A DNA stretch of 18,257 nt from an uncultured Methylophilus sp. (GTDB lineage: Bacteria; Pseudomonadota; Gammaproteobacteria; Burkholderiales; Methylophilaceae), in the NCBI GenBank assembly GCA_936943315.1, contig CAKZJM010000344.1:1-18257 (forward strand), given 5' to 3'. The notes beneath the pieces were generated by a model. That model was given only the letters and a program-made list of their open reading frames with translations. It had not been told where the DNA came from and did no database searches. Every line of letters starts with the position of its first letter. Within the stretch, counting starts at the first letter, position 1. This document shows, in pieces, positions 1 to 8,322 of this stretch. The translations under genes were made by a program, and so were the position numbers.

Positions 1-207
1 TGCCACAACGTCTGCCCGTTCTTTGCCGAAGCGCTGGCCCGAAGACGCCAGATAAAGGCAGCTGGCGCCACGCTCACTCTGGATCAAGTGAATGATTTCG
101 CCTATGGTCTCAACAAATTCAGTACAAATGACGAGCCTTTCCAGCTCTTCAATATGTCTGATTTTGGCCAGGATAATGGTATGTTCAGAGGAGATTTCTG
201 TCTGCAT
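1..207 (-). CDS. NIT-domain (nitrate/nitrite-sensing) regulatory protein, N-terminal fragment
   Basis: The minus strand is open from an ATG at 207 to the window edge, giving the first 69 residues; the rest lies outside. Residues about 40-62 (HLIQSERGASCLYLASSGQR) match the hallmark of NIT domains, in which a helix carrying Q-x-ERGAS is followed by a short glycine-containing loop and a conserved R. NIT domains sense nitrate or nitrite. They occur in NasR-type antiterminators, where a C-terminal ANTAR domain binds leader RNA, and in some chemoreceptors and kinases. Only the start of the domain is visible, so the output domain is unknown. The start was chosen because it is the ATG that precedes the conserved segment; no strong ribosome site is seen. 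A NasR-like nitrate-assimilation regulator is the best guess, but this is inference from about 25 residues. Confidence 0.65.
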   Translation of the reverse strand, partial: MQTEISSEHTIILAKIRHIEELERLVICTEFVETIGEIIHLIQSERGASCLYLASSGQRFGKERADVVA

Positions 208-233
208 TTACAAAGGGTAAGCAAAAAATGTGC

Positions 234-309
234 GCGTTTTTTTGGGTCGCGACTCAGGGGGCCGTACTATACAGCATCATGCAAAAAAACAGGAGGCGTG
301 TTTTTGGGT
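234..309. repeat. Pair of 14-bp direct repeats upstream of the NIT-domain gene
   Basis: GCGTTTTTTTGGGT (234-247) and GCGTGTTTTTGGGT (296-309) agree at 13 of 14 positions and lie 62 bp apart in the leader of the minus-strand NIT gene. A candidate minus-strand -10 element (TATAGT, plus-strand 266-271) lies between them, and the outer copy sits just upstream of where its -35 would fall. A paired regulator site is possible. Function is inference; the repeats themselves are directly visible. Confidence 0.45.
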
Positions 310-326
310 GGGGATGACACGTGTTG

Positions 327-351
327 AAAACTGCCGTTCGGCTCAGGCAGT
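327..351 (-). terminator. Candidate intrinsic terminator of efflux operon 1
   Basis: Read on the minus strand just past the stop of the outer-membrane channel gene, ACTGCC and GGCAGT form a 6-bp stem (plus-strand 330-335 and 346-351) around a 10-base loop, followed by TTTT. The loop can also form a small internal GCCG/CGGC stem. The U-tract is short, so termination may be partial. Confidence 0.4.
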
Positions 352-361
352 CAGCCACTAC

Positions 362-1822
362 TTAGTGCCAGCCACCGCCCATGACTTTGTACAAGGTGAG
401 CTGGCTGGCAGCATCACTCAGTTGCAGGGTGACCAGCGACTGCTGGGCGGTATATAACGTCCGTTGCGCATCCAGCACCACCAGGTAACTGTCTACGCCA
501 TTTTTAAAACGTGCGTCAGCCAGCTGAAAAGCGGCAGAAGCGGCATCGGTAAGTGATTGCTGGGCTTCAAGTTGCGATTGCAGCCCTTCGCGTTGCGCCA
601 GCGCATCCGCCACTTCCCTGAAAGCGGTTTGGATGGTTTTTTCGTATTGGGCCAGCAGGATGTCACGATTTTGTTCACCTGCGGTCAGGTTGGCACGGTT
701 ACGGCCTGCGTTGAAAATTGGCAGACTGATTTGCGGAACAAAGGACCAGATGCTGGAATTTTTGGCAAACAGGCCAGACAGCTCGTTACTTGCTGAACCA
801 TAGCTGGTTGTGAGCGTGATCGCTGGAAAAAACGCAGCACGCAAGGCCCCGATATTGGCATTCGCAGCTTGCAATTGATGCTCTGCGGCCAGCACGTCTG
901 GCCGCTGCTGCAAACGCTCAGAGCTGATGCCTGCCGGTAGCGGCTGGGCGACGACACTGCCCAGAGTTGCTGAAGGGTGAAGTGAGTCAGGCACGATGCT
1001 GCCAGCCAGCAGGTTAAGGGCATTGATATCCTGCTTGATTTGCAGGGTGTAAGTAGCCACCGCGACGCGGGCAGCATCAACACTGGTTTGCAACTGCTTT
1101 AAGGTGAGTGCGTTGGCCACACCCAGCTCAAACATTTTCTGGTTGATGTCGTAAGTGGCTTGCTGGCTTTGCAAGGTTTGCTGTGCGATGGCGAGCCGCT
1201 TCTTGTCAGCCGCCAGCGTCAGCCAGGCCGTGGCGACTTCTGCCACCAGGCTGATCTGCGTACTTCTACGGTTTTCCTCATTGGCATAAAACGTTTGCAG
1301 CGCTTGCTGGTTAAGGTTGCGTATGCGGCTAAACAGGTCAATTTCATAAGCACTAAAGCCCACGGTGGCGCGGTAAATATGAGAGACGTTGCCGCTCTGG
1401 TTGTTACTGGCTGCCACAGTCCCCGTGGTACCCGTGGTCGCTGCGCCTACATTGCCCACATTGGACAATCCCTTGGAGGCCGTTTCAGACAGGGTGGCCG
1501 CGACGGTCGGAAACAGATCCGCACGCTGAACCTGATATTGCGCACGCGATCGCTCTATGGTGAGTGCAGCCACCCGAAGATCGCGGTTATTTTTGAGCGA
1601 GAGGTATATCACCTGGCGCAGTTTATCGTCACTGATCAACGACTGCCATGGCAGGTCGGTAAAGGCTTTTTGATCGCTTTGCGCATTGCCTACATTCGCC
1701 GGTACCGGTGCAGCAGGGCGGGTATAAAAAGGCGTCAGGTCTATGCAGCCGCCCAGGCTTAAGCTCAGGGCCACTGACAGCGCCAGGGTTGTGGGTTTAA
1801 GGGTCATCATACGTTTAGTCAT
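362..1822 (-). CDS. Outer-membrane efflux lipoprotein, NodT/OprM (TolC-like) family, efflux system 1
   Basis: This is the outer-membrane duct of a tripartite RND pump. About 486 residues, normal for the family (about 460-500). The N-terminus has a basic start, a hydrophobic stretch and a lipobox LGGC with the acylated cysteine near residue 26, then the typical mature start 'IDLTPFYTRP'. Two outer-membrane efflux repeats follow, each with a long coiled-coil region; the conserved 'RPDVLAAEHQLQAANANIGALRAAFFP' segment and 'PIFNAGRNRANL' are diagnostic of NodT/OprM proteins. I chose the ATG at 1822 rather than the in-frame ATG at 1846: it gives a conventional lipoprotein signal and overlaps the pump's stop by 8 nt (ATGACTAA), suggesting translational coupling. 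It is the last gene of the operon. Substrates cannot be deduced. Confidence 0.93.
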   Translation of the reverse strand: MTKRMMTLKPTTLALSVALSLSLGGCIDLTPFYTRPAAPVPANVGNAQSDQKAFTDLPWQSLISDDKLRQVIYLSLKNNRDLRVAALTIERSRAQYQVQRADLFPTVAATLSETASKGLSNVGNVGAATTGTTGTVAASNNQSGNVSHIYRATVGFSAYEIDLFSRIRNLNQQALQTFYANEENRRSTQISLVAEVATAWLTLAADKKRLAIAQQTLQSQQATYDINQKMFELGVANALTLKQLQTSVDAARVAVATYTLQIKQDINALNLLAGSIVPDSLHPSATLGSVVAQPLPAGISSERLQQRPDVLAAEHQLQAANANIGALRAAFFPAITLTTSYGSASNELSGLFAKNSSIWSFVPQISLPIFNAGRNRANLTAGEQNRDILLAQYEKTIQTAFREVADALAQREGLQSQLEAQQSLTDAASAAFQLADARFKNGVDSYLVVLDAQRTLYTAQQSLVTLQLSDAASQLTLYKVMGGGWH

Positions 1823-4800
1823 GTGCCGTCTGCGCTGGGTCTGCATCTGGTTGGTAAGGGAACAATGAGCGTATCAATACATAAAACAAAGGCACAAAGA
1901 AGACCCCCAGGAAGGTGGCTGTCAGCATGCCGCCGAGCACGCCGGTGCCGATGGCCTGGCGGCTGACAGCGCCCGCACCATGACTAAACGCCAGGGGCAG
2001 CACGCCAAATATGAAGGCAAGCGAGGTCATCAAAATAGGCCGCAGACGCAGTTTGACCGCCTCTAGGGTAGCCTCAAGTAATGGTCGCCCCTGTTCTTGC
2101 AGGTGCTTGGCAAACTCCACAATCAGGATGGCGTTTTTGGCGGATAAGCCTATGGTTGTGAGCAGCCCGACCTGGAAATACACATCCGCCGTCATCCCTC
2201 GCAAACTGGTCGCCAGCACCGCTCCTAGAATCCCCAGTGGAACCACCATGATCACCGAGAATGGCACCGCCCAGCTTTCATACAGGGCTGCCAGGCACAA
2301 GAACACAAAGATGACTGACACCGCGTAGAGCAACGGCGCCTGTGAGCCGGAAAGTCTTTCCTGGTAAGACTGTGCGCTCCACTCATAGCCGATGCCGGCG
2401 GGTAACTGCTTGATGAGTTCTTCAGCAATGCGCATGGCTTCGCCAGTGCTGGTGCCTTTGGCGGCTTCGCCCACAATTTCTACTGAAGAAATACCGTTAT
2501 AACGCTCTAGCAAGGGGGAGCCTGAAATCCAGCGTGTATTGGAAAACGCGGAGAACGGCACCATGTCGTTAGTGCTGTTGCGCACATACCAGCGGTTAAT
2601 GTCTTCCGGCTGCATGCGGTAAGGCGCATCGCCTTGCAGGTACACCTTTTTGACGCGGCCTTTATTAATAAAGTCGTTCACATAGGTGCCGCCCATGGCA
2701 ATAGACAGCGTGGAGTTGATACTGGCCGTGGTCAGGTTATAGATGCCGGTTTTCTGGTCATCAATATTGAGCCTGAACATGGGTGTGTCGTCGAGCCCGC
2801 TGGGGCGCACGCGGTTTAATTTAGGATTATCTGCCGCCAGCTGAATAAACTTGTTCCGCGCCTCCATCAGCGCCTGATGGCCTAAGCCCCCCACATCCTT
2901 GAGTTCCAGCGTAAAGCCTGAACCTTGCCCCAGTCCGCGTACCGGTGAAGGCTGGTTGACGAATAATTTGGCATCGCGAATTTTAGACAGCGCTTTGGTC
3001 ATTTTATCAGCCAGTGAAGCCGCATCCTGGCCTTCGCCACGCAATGACCAATCCTTGAGGCGGATAAACGCGCGGCCGGTGTTCTGGCTACCGCCGCCGC
3101 CCTGACCCAGGCCGGCAATGGTCAGGTATTCAGAAATGACCTCCTGTTGGCCGTCCAGGTAATGTTCGATCTGCCGCAAGACACGCTGCATCCTGCTATC
3201 GGTCGCGCCAACCGGTAGCTGAATCTGCGCCATCAGCACGCCTTGGTCCTCGGTTGGCAGGAATGAGCTGGGCAAGCGCATGAATAGGAACACCAGCAGG
3301 CCAAGGATGGCGGCATAGATCAGCATGGTGAAGGTGCGCTGGCGCAGAATCTTTTCGACAGTGGCCTGATACGCGTTGGAAAAGCTCTGGAACGCCGGGT
3401 TAAACCAGCGGAAGAACCAGCCAAACAGGCCACCGGTGGCGGCATGCCCTTCATGAGCTTGACCCTGAGGCAGGGGTTTTAGGAGGGTGGCGCACAGGGC
3501 TGGGGTCAGGGTCAAGGCCACCAGCACTGACAGCAGCATGGCAGAGACAATGGTGATGGAGAACTGGCGGTAAATCACACCCGTGGCACCGCCAAAGAAT
3601 GCCATCGGGATAAACACTGCGGACAGTACCAGCGAGATGCCGACCAGGGCACTGGTAATTTCGCCCATGGATTTACGTGTGGCTTCCTTGGGGCTCAGGC
3701 CTTCTTCACGCATGACGCGTTCCACGTTTTCAACCACCACAATCGCGTCATCTACCAACAGGCCAATGGCCAGCACCAGGCCAAACATGGTCAGCGTGTT
3801 GATGGAAAACCCAAAGGCTGCCAGCACGCCAAAGGTACCCAGTAACACCACAGGCACGGCAATGGCCGGAATCAGGGTGGCGCGCAGATTTTGCAGGAAC
3901 ACATACATGATGATCACCACCAGCAGAATTGCCTCCACCAGTGATTTGACCACCTCTTTGATAGAAATACGCACGAAAGGCGTGGTGTCATACGGGATAT
4001 GCACGCTGAGTTTTAATTCAGGCGGAAAATACGGCTCCAGGGCGGCCAGTTTGTCTTTCACGGCCTGCGCCGTCGCCAGCGCATTGGCACCGGAGGCGAG
4101 TTTGACACCAAACGCGGCTGACGTTTTGCCATTCAGATTAGCTACCGGGGTGTAGCTTTCGGCGCCCAGTTCTACGCGTGCCACGTCAGATAAATGCACG
4201 ACGTAGCCATCCTGGCCAGACTTGACGATGATCTGGTTGAATTGTTCTACCGTCTGTAATTTACTGCGGGCCGTGATCGGTGCGTTAAGTCCTTGCCCCT
4301 TGATCGACGGTAAAGCACCGAGCTGACCAGAAGAAACTTCAGTATTTTGAGCCTGTATCGCGGCTGAAATATCGGAAGGGATCAGGCTGTATTTTTGCAG
4401 TTTGGCCGGATCCAGCCAGATACGCATGGCATAGCCCGAGCTTAAGGACTGAACGTCACCCACGCCATCGAGGCGGCTGATCTGGTCAATCAGGTTGCTT
4501 GAAATATAGTCACCGATATCAATGGCCCGCACCGTGGGGCTATCTGACATCAATGAGATCATCATCAGGAAGTCGATGCCGGTTTTAGCCACCGTCACGC
4601 CCTGGCTTTGTACAATCTGCGGTAGCCGCGGCATGGCCTGTTGCAGTTTATTTTGCACCTGCATCTGCGCCACATCGGGGTTAGTGCCTGCGTCAAAAGT
4701 GAGGCTGATATTGGCCGTGCCAGCGGAGGTGCTACTGGCCGACATATAAGTCAGGTTATCAATCCCCTTCATGTACTGCTCAATCACTTGCGTGACCGAG

Positions 4801-4976
4801 TTTTCAATGGTGTCAGCCGCAGCACCAGTGTAATTAGCATTGATAGAGACGCGGGGTGGCGCAATATCCGGGTATTGCTCCAAGGGGAGCCACTCAATGG
4901 CCCCAATTCCTGCCAGCATAATGACTATCGCGATCACCCAGGCAAAGATAGGGCGCTGAATAAAGAAGGACGCCAT
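1815..4976 (-). CDS. RND multidrug efflux transporter, HAE1 family (AcrB/MexB-like), efflux system 1
   Basis: Inner-membrane proton-driven drug exporter, 1053 residues, the full length of the AcrB family (about 1030-1060). It opens with the usual MxxFFIxRPIFAWVIAI first membrane helix. TM4 carries the proton-relay pair D409-D410 in 'GLLVDDAIVVVENVERVM', and the partners K947 ('GLSAKNAILIVEF') and about R977 ('LRLRPILMTS') are present, so the relay looks intact. Two large periplasmic porter/docking regions lie between TM1-2 and TM7-8, including 'FLPTEDQG'. The glycine-rich 'GLGQGGGGSQNTGRAF' segment in the second porter region is also seen in AcrB relatives. It follows the adaptor gene by 18 nt and overlaps the outer-membrane gene by 8 nt. 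It is closer to AcrB/MexB than to the second pump of this window, which looks more AdeB-like. Substrates are unknown. Confidence 0.96.
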   Translation of the reverse strand: MASFFIQRPIFAWVIAIVIMLAGIGAIEWLPLEQYPDIAPPRVSINANYTGAAADTIENSVTQVIEQYMKGIDNLTYMSASSTSAGTANISLTFDAGTNPDVAQMQVQNKLQQAMPRLPQIVQSQGVTVAKTGIDFLMMISLMSDSPTVRAIDIGDYISSNLIDQISRLDGVGDVQSLSSGYAMRIWLDPAKLQKYSLIPSDISAAIQAQNTEVSSGQLGALPSIKGQGLNAPITARSKLQTVEQFNQIIVKSGQDGYVVHLSDVARVELGAESYTPVANLNGKTSAAFGVKLASGANALATAQAVKDKLAALEPYFPPELKLSVHIPYDTTPFVRISIKEVVKSLVEAILLVVIIMYVFLQNLRATLIPAIAVPVVLLGTFGVLAAFGFSINTLTMFGLVLAIGLLVDDAIVVVENVERVMREEGLSPKEATRKSMGEITSALVGISLVLSAVFIPMAFFGGATGVIYRQFSITIVSAMLLSVLVALTLTPALCATLLKPLPQGQAHEGHAATGGLFGWFFRWFNPAFQSFSNAYQATVEKILRQRTFTMLIYAAILGLLVFLFMRLPSSFLPTEDQGVLMAQIQLPVGATDSRMQRVLRQIEHYLDGQQEVISEYLTIAGLGQGGGGSQNTGRAFIRLKDWSLRGEGQDAASLADKMTKALSKIRDAKLFVNQPSPVRGLGQGSGFTLELKDVGGLGHQALMEARNKFIQLAADNPKLNRVRPSGLDDTPMFRLNIDDQKTGIYNLTTASINSTLSIAMGGTYVNDFINKGRVKKVYLQGDAPYRMQPEDINRWYVRNSTNDMVPFSAFSNTRWISGSPLLERYNGISSVEIVGEAAKGTSTGEAMRIAEELIKQLPAGIGYEWSAQSYQERLSGSQAPLLYAVSVIFVFLCLAALYESWAVPFSVIMVVPLGILGAVLATSLRGMTADVYFQVGLLTTIGLSAKNAILIVEFAKHLQEQGRPLLEATLEAVKLRLRPILMTSLAFIFGVLPLAFSHGAGAVSRQAIGTGVLGGMLTATFLGVFFVPLFYVLIRSLFPYQPDADPAQTAHD

Positions 4977-4994
4977 GATTAAGCTCTTTCTGGG

Positions 4995-6218
4995 TTAGCG
5001 GCCAGCATTCATGGCGGAGGATTTAGTGGAGGATGGCGGGGCTGGCGGCGATGTTGGCTCGCCAGGGTTTGTCGCCACAAACGGCACCGCCTTGACTTCA
5101 CTCCCCACGCTAATGCCCAGTATGCCATCCATGATCACGCGGTCACCAGCCTCTAAGCCTTTGGTGACACGCCATTGTTCGCCCTGCGCACCGCTGGTTT
5201 CCAGCGTCTGTTGCACCACTTTCTGGTTGGCATCGACCAGCAGCACGGTAGGCTCACCGCGGGTGTTGCGGGTCACGGCGCGTTGCGGCACCAGAATCGC
5301 TGCCTTGTCTTCTGCCACGTCAATCAACGCATGCACATACATGCCCGGTAACAAAATGCCCTCAGGGTTGGGCACCACCGCGCGCAAAGTTACCGCGCCA
5401 GAGGTGGTATTCACGCTGATACCACTGAACTTGAGTTTGCCAGGGTGAGCATAAGTCGAGCCGTCTTCGAGCACCACGCGCACCGGGATTTCTTTTTGCG
5501 CGGTGCCGCTGAGTTTGCCGCTGGCAATATCACGCTTGAGTTTGAGCAGGTCGCTGCTGGACTGGATGACATCCACGTAAATCGGGTCCAGTTGTTGCAC
5601 GGTTGTCAGCGCCACGTCTTGGCTGGCGGTGACCAATGCGCCGGGCGTCACGGTGGAGGTGGAAACAAAGCCGGTAATGGGTGACACTACGCGCGTGAAG
5701 TCCAGGTTGATTTTGGCGGTGGCGAGCGCGGCTCTGGCGGCTGCGACATCTGCTTCCCCCTGTTGCAATGCCGCTTGCGCGTCATCGTTGTCCTGTTTGC
5801 TGATGGCATTGATTTTCACCAGCTCTTTGTAGCGGTCCGCCTTGAGTTTAAGCGTGGTCAGGGTGGCTTCTGTTTTTTGCAAGGCGGCGGCCGCACTCTG
5901 GTAGCTGGCCTGGTAAGGCGCCGGTTCAATCTGGTAAAGCAGCTCGCCCGCTTTAACCAAGGCGCCTTCGGTAAAGGCACGCTGGCGGATAATGCCGCCG
6001 ACTTGAGGCCGCACCTCAGAAATCATGAACGGGTTGGTGCGCCCCGGCAGGTCAGCCACAATCGGCTGGCTGGCCGGTTGCACGGTAATCACGCCTACTT
6101 CTGGGGTTTTTTGTGGAGGTTTGCCGTCTTTCTTGCCGGATGAACACGCGGCAAGGCTGAAGCTGGCGACGCAGATAAGGCTGACGCTAGTGTAAATTAA
6201 GGGGGAAAAGACTTTCAT
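4995..6218 (-). CDS. Periplasmic adaptor (membrane fusion protein) lipoprotein, AcrA/MexA-like, efflux system 1
   Basis: Links the inner-membrane RND pump to the outer-membrane channel. 407 residues, normal for AcrA/MexA. The signal peptide ends in a lipobox LAAC (C25), followed by a charged and proline-rich linker. The half-lipoyl motif 'RPQVGGIIRQRAFTEGALV' is near residue 70. An alpha-helical hairpin with 'ISKQDNDDAQAAL' comes next, then the second lipoyl half ('SPITGFVSTSTVTPGALV'), the beta-barrel and the membrane-proximal domain ('GILLPGMYVHALIDV'). The C-terminal tail is rich in P and S and probably disordered. It is the first gene of the operon; the pump starts 18 nt downstream. The presumed promoter region contains phased 20-bp repeats (6249-6308). 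No regulator gene is adjacent, so control is probably by a distant factor. Confidence 0.95.
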   Translation of the reverse strand: MKVFSPLIYTSVSLICVASFSLAACSSGKKDGKPPQKTPEVGVITVQPASQPIVADLPGRTNPFMISEVRPQVGGIIRQRAFTEGALVKAGELLYQIEPAPYQASYQSAAAALQKTEATLTTLKLKADRYKELVKINAISKQDNDDAQAALQQGEADVAAARAALATAKINLDFTRVVSPITGFVSTSTVTPGALVTASQDVALTTVQQLDPIYVDVIQSSSDLLKLKRDIASGKLSGTAQKEIPVRVVLEDGSTYAHPGKLKFSGISVNTTSGAVTLRAVVPNPEGILLPGMYVHALIDVAEDKAAILVPQRAVTRNTRGEPTVLLVDANQKVVQQTLETSGAQGEQWRVTKGLEAGDRVIMDGILGISVGSEVKAVPFVATNPGEPTSPPAPPSSTKSSAMNAGR

Positions 6219-6248
6219 AGAGCACCAATAATCACGTTTTTCTTTGCT

Positions 6249-6308
6249 TGTCTGGCAAGGTTATATTGTGTCTGACAAGATTCTACTGTGTTTGATTGGG
6301 CGTGAATG
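6249..6308. repeat. Tandem 20-bp direct repeats in the upstream region of efflux operon 1
   Basis: Three consecutive 20-bp units start at 6249, 6269 and 6289. Their cores are TGTCTGGCAAG, TGTCTGACAAG and TGTTTGATTGG. Units 1 and 2 agree at 16 of 20 positions; unit 3 is degenerate (about 10 of 20 against unit 2). They lie 31-90 nt upstream of the adaptor's start codon. Exact two-turn spacing would place a bound regulator on one face of the DNA. Their role as an operator is inference. Confidence 0.5.
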
Positions 6309-6312
6309 TAAC

Positions 6313-6349
6313 GATACGTATCAGTCGTCATCAATCGCAGCGATATGAT
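6313..6349. promoter_or_regulatory. Two dyad-symmetric elements upstream of efflux operon 1
   Basis: A perfect 10-bp palindrome GATACGTATC occupies 6313-6322. A second, imperfect dyad covers 6330-6349 (ATCAATCGC, then A, then GCGATATGAT, with one extra base in the right arm). Both lie between the ybaL terminator and the 20-bp repeats, where the efflux promoter must be. No confident -35/-10 pair could be picked. They are candidate regulator sites only. Confidence 0.3.
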
Positions 6350-6380
6350 TCTGACACATACTATAGACTGTGTGGGGCAA

Positions 6381-6408
6381 AAATAACAAGGGCTACTTGC
6401 GTAGCCCT
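6381..6408 (-). terminator. Intrinsic terminator of the ybaL-type gene
   Basis: A perfect 8-bp stem AGGGCTAC/GTAGCCCT (plus-strand 6389-6396 and 6401-6408) with a 4-base loop begins 7 nt past the stop codon. On the minus strand it is followed by a T-rich run (TGTTATTTTT). It separates ybaL transcription from efflux operon 1, which lies downstream on the same strand. Confidence 0.8.
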
Positions 6409-6414
6409 GGTGCG

Positions 6415-8112
6415 TTAGAGAATATGCCGCTCAAATCGCCGCAAAACATGGGCTGACATGCCCTTGGCCAATTCTTCTTCACCAAAGAAGACGGCTTCGC
6501 CCAGGTCTTTTTGCAGGCGCTGGTATTCGTCTTCATGATGGGTGCGGATCACCACTTCAATGTCGGGTTTCAATTGTTTGGCAATCTCGACCATTTTGCG
6601 GATATTCATAGAGTCGGGCGTGGCAATGATGAGCATGGCCGCATTGGCAATATGCGCCTGGATGAGCACCATGGGGTCAGCCGCATTGCCCGAAACGGCA
6701 GGCTGGCCCTGCTTACGCAGTTTTTCGACCAGTTCGCGGTTTTGTTCGGCCACCACAAAGGGGATGGCTGAAGACTCCAGTGACTGGGCGATGCGTTTGC
6801 CTACCCGGCCATAGCCGACCAGCACTACCTGGCCTTCGAGGAACTTGCGCTCGGTGGTCATGGGCAATTCACCATAGGGGTCCATGCGCAATGATAACCG
6901 CCGCGCGACATCCGATTTATTCACTACCCAGTTAGACAGCGGCTTGATGGATGCGAACACCAATGGGTTGAGCGCGATCGAAATCAACGCCCCGGCTAAC
7001 ACCAGGCTCATGCCATCTTGAGACAGCAGGTCGAGTGACACGCCCAGGCCCGCCAGGATAAACGAAAATTCGCCGATCTGCCCCAGGCTGGCGGCCACGG
7101 TCAGCGCAGTATTCAATGGGTAGCGCAGTGCCAGTACGATGGCAACCGCTGCTAGCGATTTGCCCAGGATAATAATCCCCACCACAGACAATACCTGCAT
7201 CGGATGCTTGATGAGTACCGCCGGGTCAAACAGCATGCCGACTGCGACAAAAAACAGCACGGCAAACGCGTCCCTAAACGGCAGTGAGTCTTCAGCCGCG
7301 CGGTGGCTGTATTCCGATTCACGCATGATCATGCCCGCAAAAAACGCACCCAGCGCAAACGAAACATTAAATAAAGACGAGGCAAAGAATGCCACGCCAA
7401 TGGCGACGGCAATCACAGTCAGCGTAAACAGTTCACGCGAGCCTGTGCCTGCCACATACCATAGCAACCACGGCAAGACCCGTTTGCCGACGACCAACAT
7501 AATGGCGATAAACCCTGCAACTTCAAGCAAGGTCATGCCTATGGTTTCCCATATGGCGGTGGCATTGGCCGCCTCGCCCTGGCCGCCCAGCGCCCCGGCC
7601 AATGCGGGCATTAGCACTAATACCAGCACGGTCACCATGTCCTCTACCACCAGCCAGCCCACGGCGATCTTGCCGTTCATGCTTTCGAGGATGCGTCTGG
7701 ATTCCAGCGCCTTGAGCAGGACCACGGTACTGGCACAAGACAGCGAAAGCCCGAATACCAGGCCTTGCCCCATGTTCCAGCCCCAGGAATGTGCGACCAG
7801 CATGCCAAGCAGGGTGGCCAGCGTCATCTGCGCCAGTGCGCCGGGTAAAGCGATGCGCTTGACGGACATCAAGTCTTGCACGGAAAAATGCAGGCCGACG
7901 CCAAACATCAATAACATGACGCCGATTTCAGACAGTTGGGAGGCGATTTCTACGTCAGCGACAAAGCCTGGCGTGGCTGGCCCGATTAGAATCCCTGCAA
8001 ATAAATAACCAATCAGTGCAGGCAGTTTGAGTTTTTCGGCAATCAGTCCAAACACCAGTGACAGCGCAAATGCGGCAGCAATGGTGGTAATGAGAGTCAG
8101 GTCGTGGTCCAT
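6415..8112 (-). CDS. ybaL: YbaL/KefB-type monovalent cation:proton antiporter (CPA2) with RCK/TrkA-N domain
   Basis: Inner-membrane antiporter, predicted to export K+ (or Na+) in exchange for protons. 565 residues against about 558 in E. coli YbaL. Residues 1-395 form a Na+/H+-exchanger domain of many hydrophobic helices. Closely YbaL-like stretches include 'GVMLLMFGVGLHFSVQDLM', 'GWLVVEDMV' (acidic pair E157-D158 in a membrane helix), 'GSRELFTL', 'SFALGAFFAGM' and 'LPFRDAFAVLFFVAVGMLFDP'. Residues from about 428 form a Rossmann TrkA-N domain with the nucleotide-binding loop GYGRVG (433-438), an acidic residue at the end of beta-2 (E456) and 'GNAADP'. Such domains gate transport by binding NAD(H) or similar ligands. 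It stands as a single gene with its own terminator. The ion and the physiological trigger are inferred from the family. Confidence 0.9.
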   Translation of the reverse strand: MDHDLTLITTIAAAFALSLVFGLIAEKLKLPALIGYLFAGILIGPATPGFVADVEIASQLSEIGVMLLMFGVGLHFSVQDLMSVKRIALPGALAQMTLATLLGMLVAHSWGWNMGQGLVFGLSLSCASTVVLLKALESRRILESMNGKIAVGWLVVEDMVTVLVLVLMPALAGALGGQGEAANATAIWETIGMTLLEVAGFIAIMLVVGKRVLPWLLWYVAGTGSRELFTLTVIAVAIGVAFFASSLFNVSFALGAFFAGMIMRESEYSHRAAEDSLPFRDAFAVLFFVAVGMLFDPAVLIKHPMQVLSVVGIIILGKSLAAVAIVLALRYPLNTALTVAASLGQIGEFSFILAGLGVSLDLLSQDGMSLVLAGALISIALNPLVFASIKPLSNWVVNKSDVARRLSLRMDPYGELPMTTERKFLEGQVVLVGYGRVGKRIAQSLESSAIPFVVAEQNRELVEKLRKQGQPAVSGNAADPMVLIQAHIANAAMLIIATPDSMNIRKMVEIAKQLKPDIEVVIRTHHEDEYQRLQKDLGEAVFFGEEELAKGMSAHVLRRFERHIL

Positions 8113-8322
8113 GGCAAGGTTTCTAATAAATGATTGTTATTGTTGTGGGCATTGATGGAAATTAAATTGGTTTCTCACACTGACCCTAAGCAGGCAAAAA
8201 AGTTGAGCAATTTTTATTTATATCAATGTATAGCCTTTTATCTTGCAGTAAGTGGAGTAGGGCCGTCAATGATTAAACGCGCATCAACGCCCTCAGCCCG
8301 CAGTGTGGAGAGCCGCAGGCGC
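8113..8322. other. Gene-free spacer between ybaL-type gene and tetR
   Basis: This 210-bp AT-rich stretch must hold the ybaL promoter (minus strand). The only -35-like element I see is a minus-strand TTGACG (plus-strand 8264-8269), without a convincing -10 at the right distance. No clear terminator for tetR and no credible small gene were found. Confidence 0.3.

Noticed and set aside
1160..1762. Plus-strand open frame of 200 codons opposite the channel gene of efflux system 1
   Set aside because: It lies entirely within a clear outer-membrane efflux gene on the other strand; no ribosome site and no recognisable domain.
3583..4155. Plus-strand open frame of 190 codons opposite the RND pump gene
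   Set aside because: Antisense shadow of conserved membrane-helix codons; composition (T, S, N, M, R rich) is typical of a reverse frame.
7139..8008. Long open frame (289 codons) on the plus strand opposite the ybaL-type gene
   Set aside because: It is antisense to a well-conserved antiporter, has the S/T/M/A/N-rich low-complexity composition of a shadow frame and resembles no known protein.
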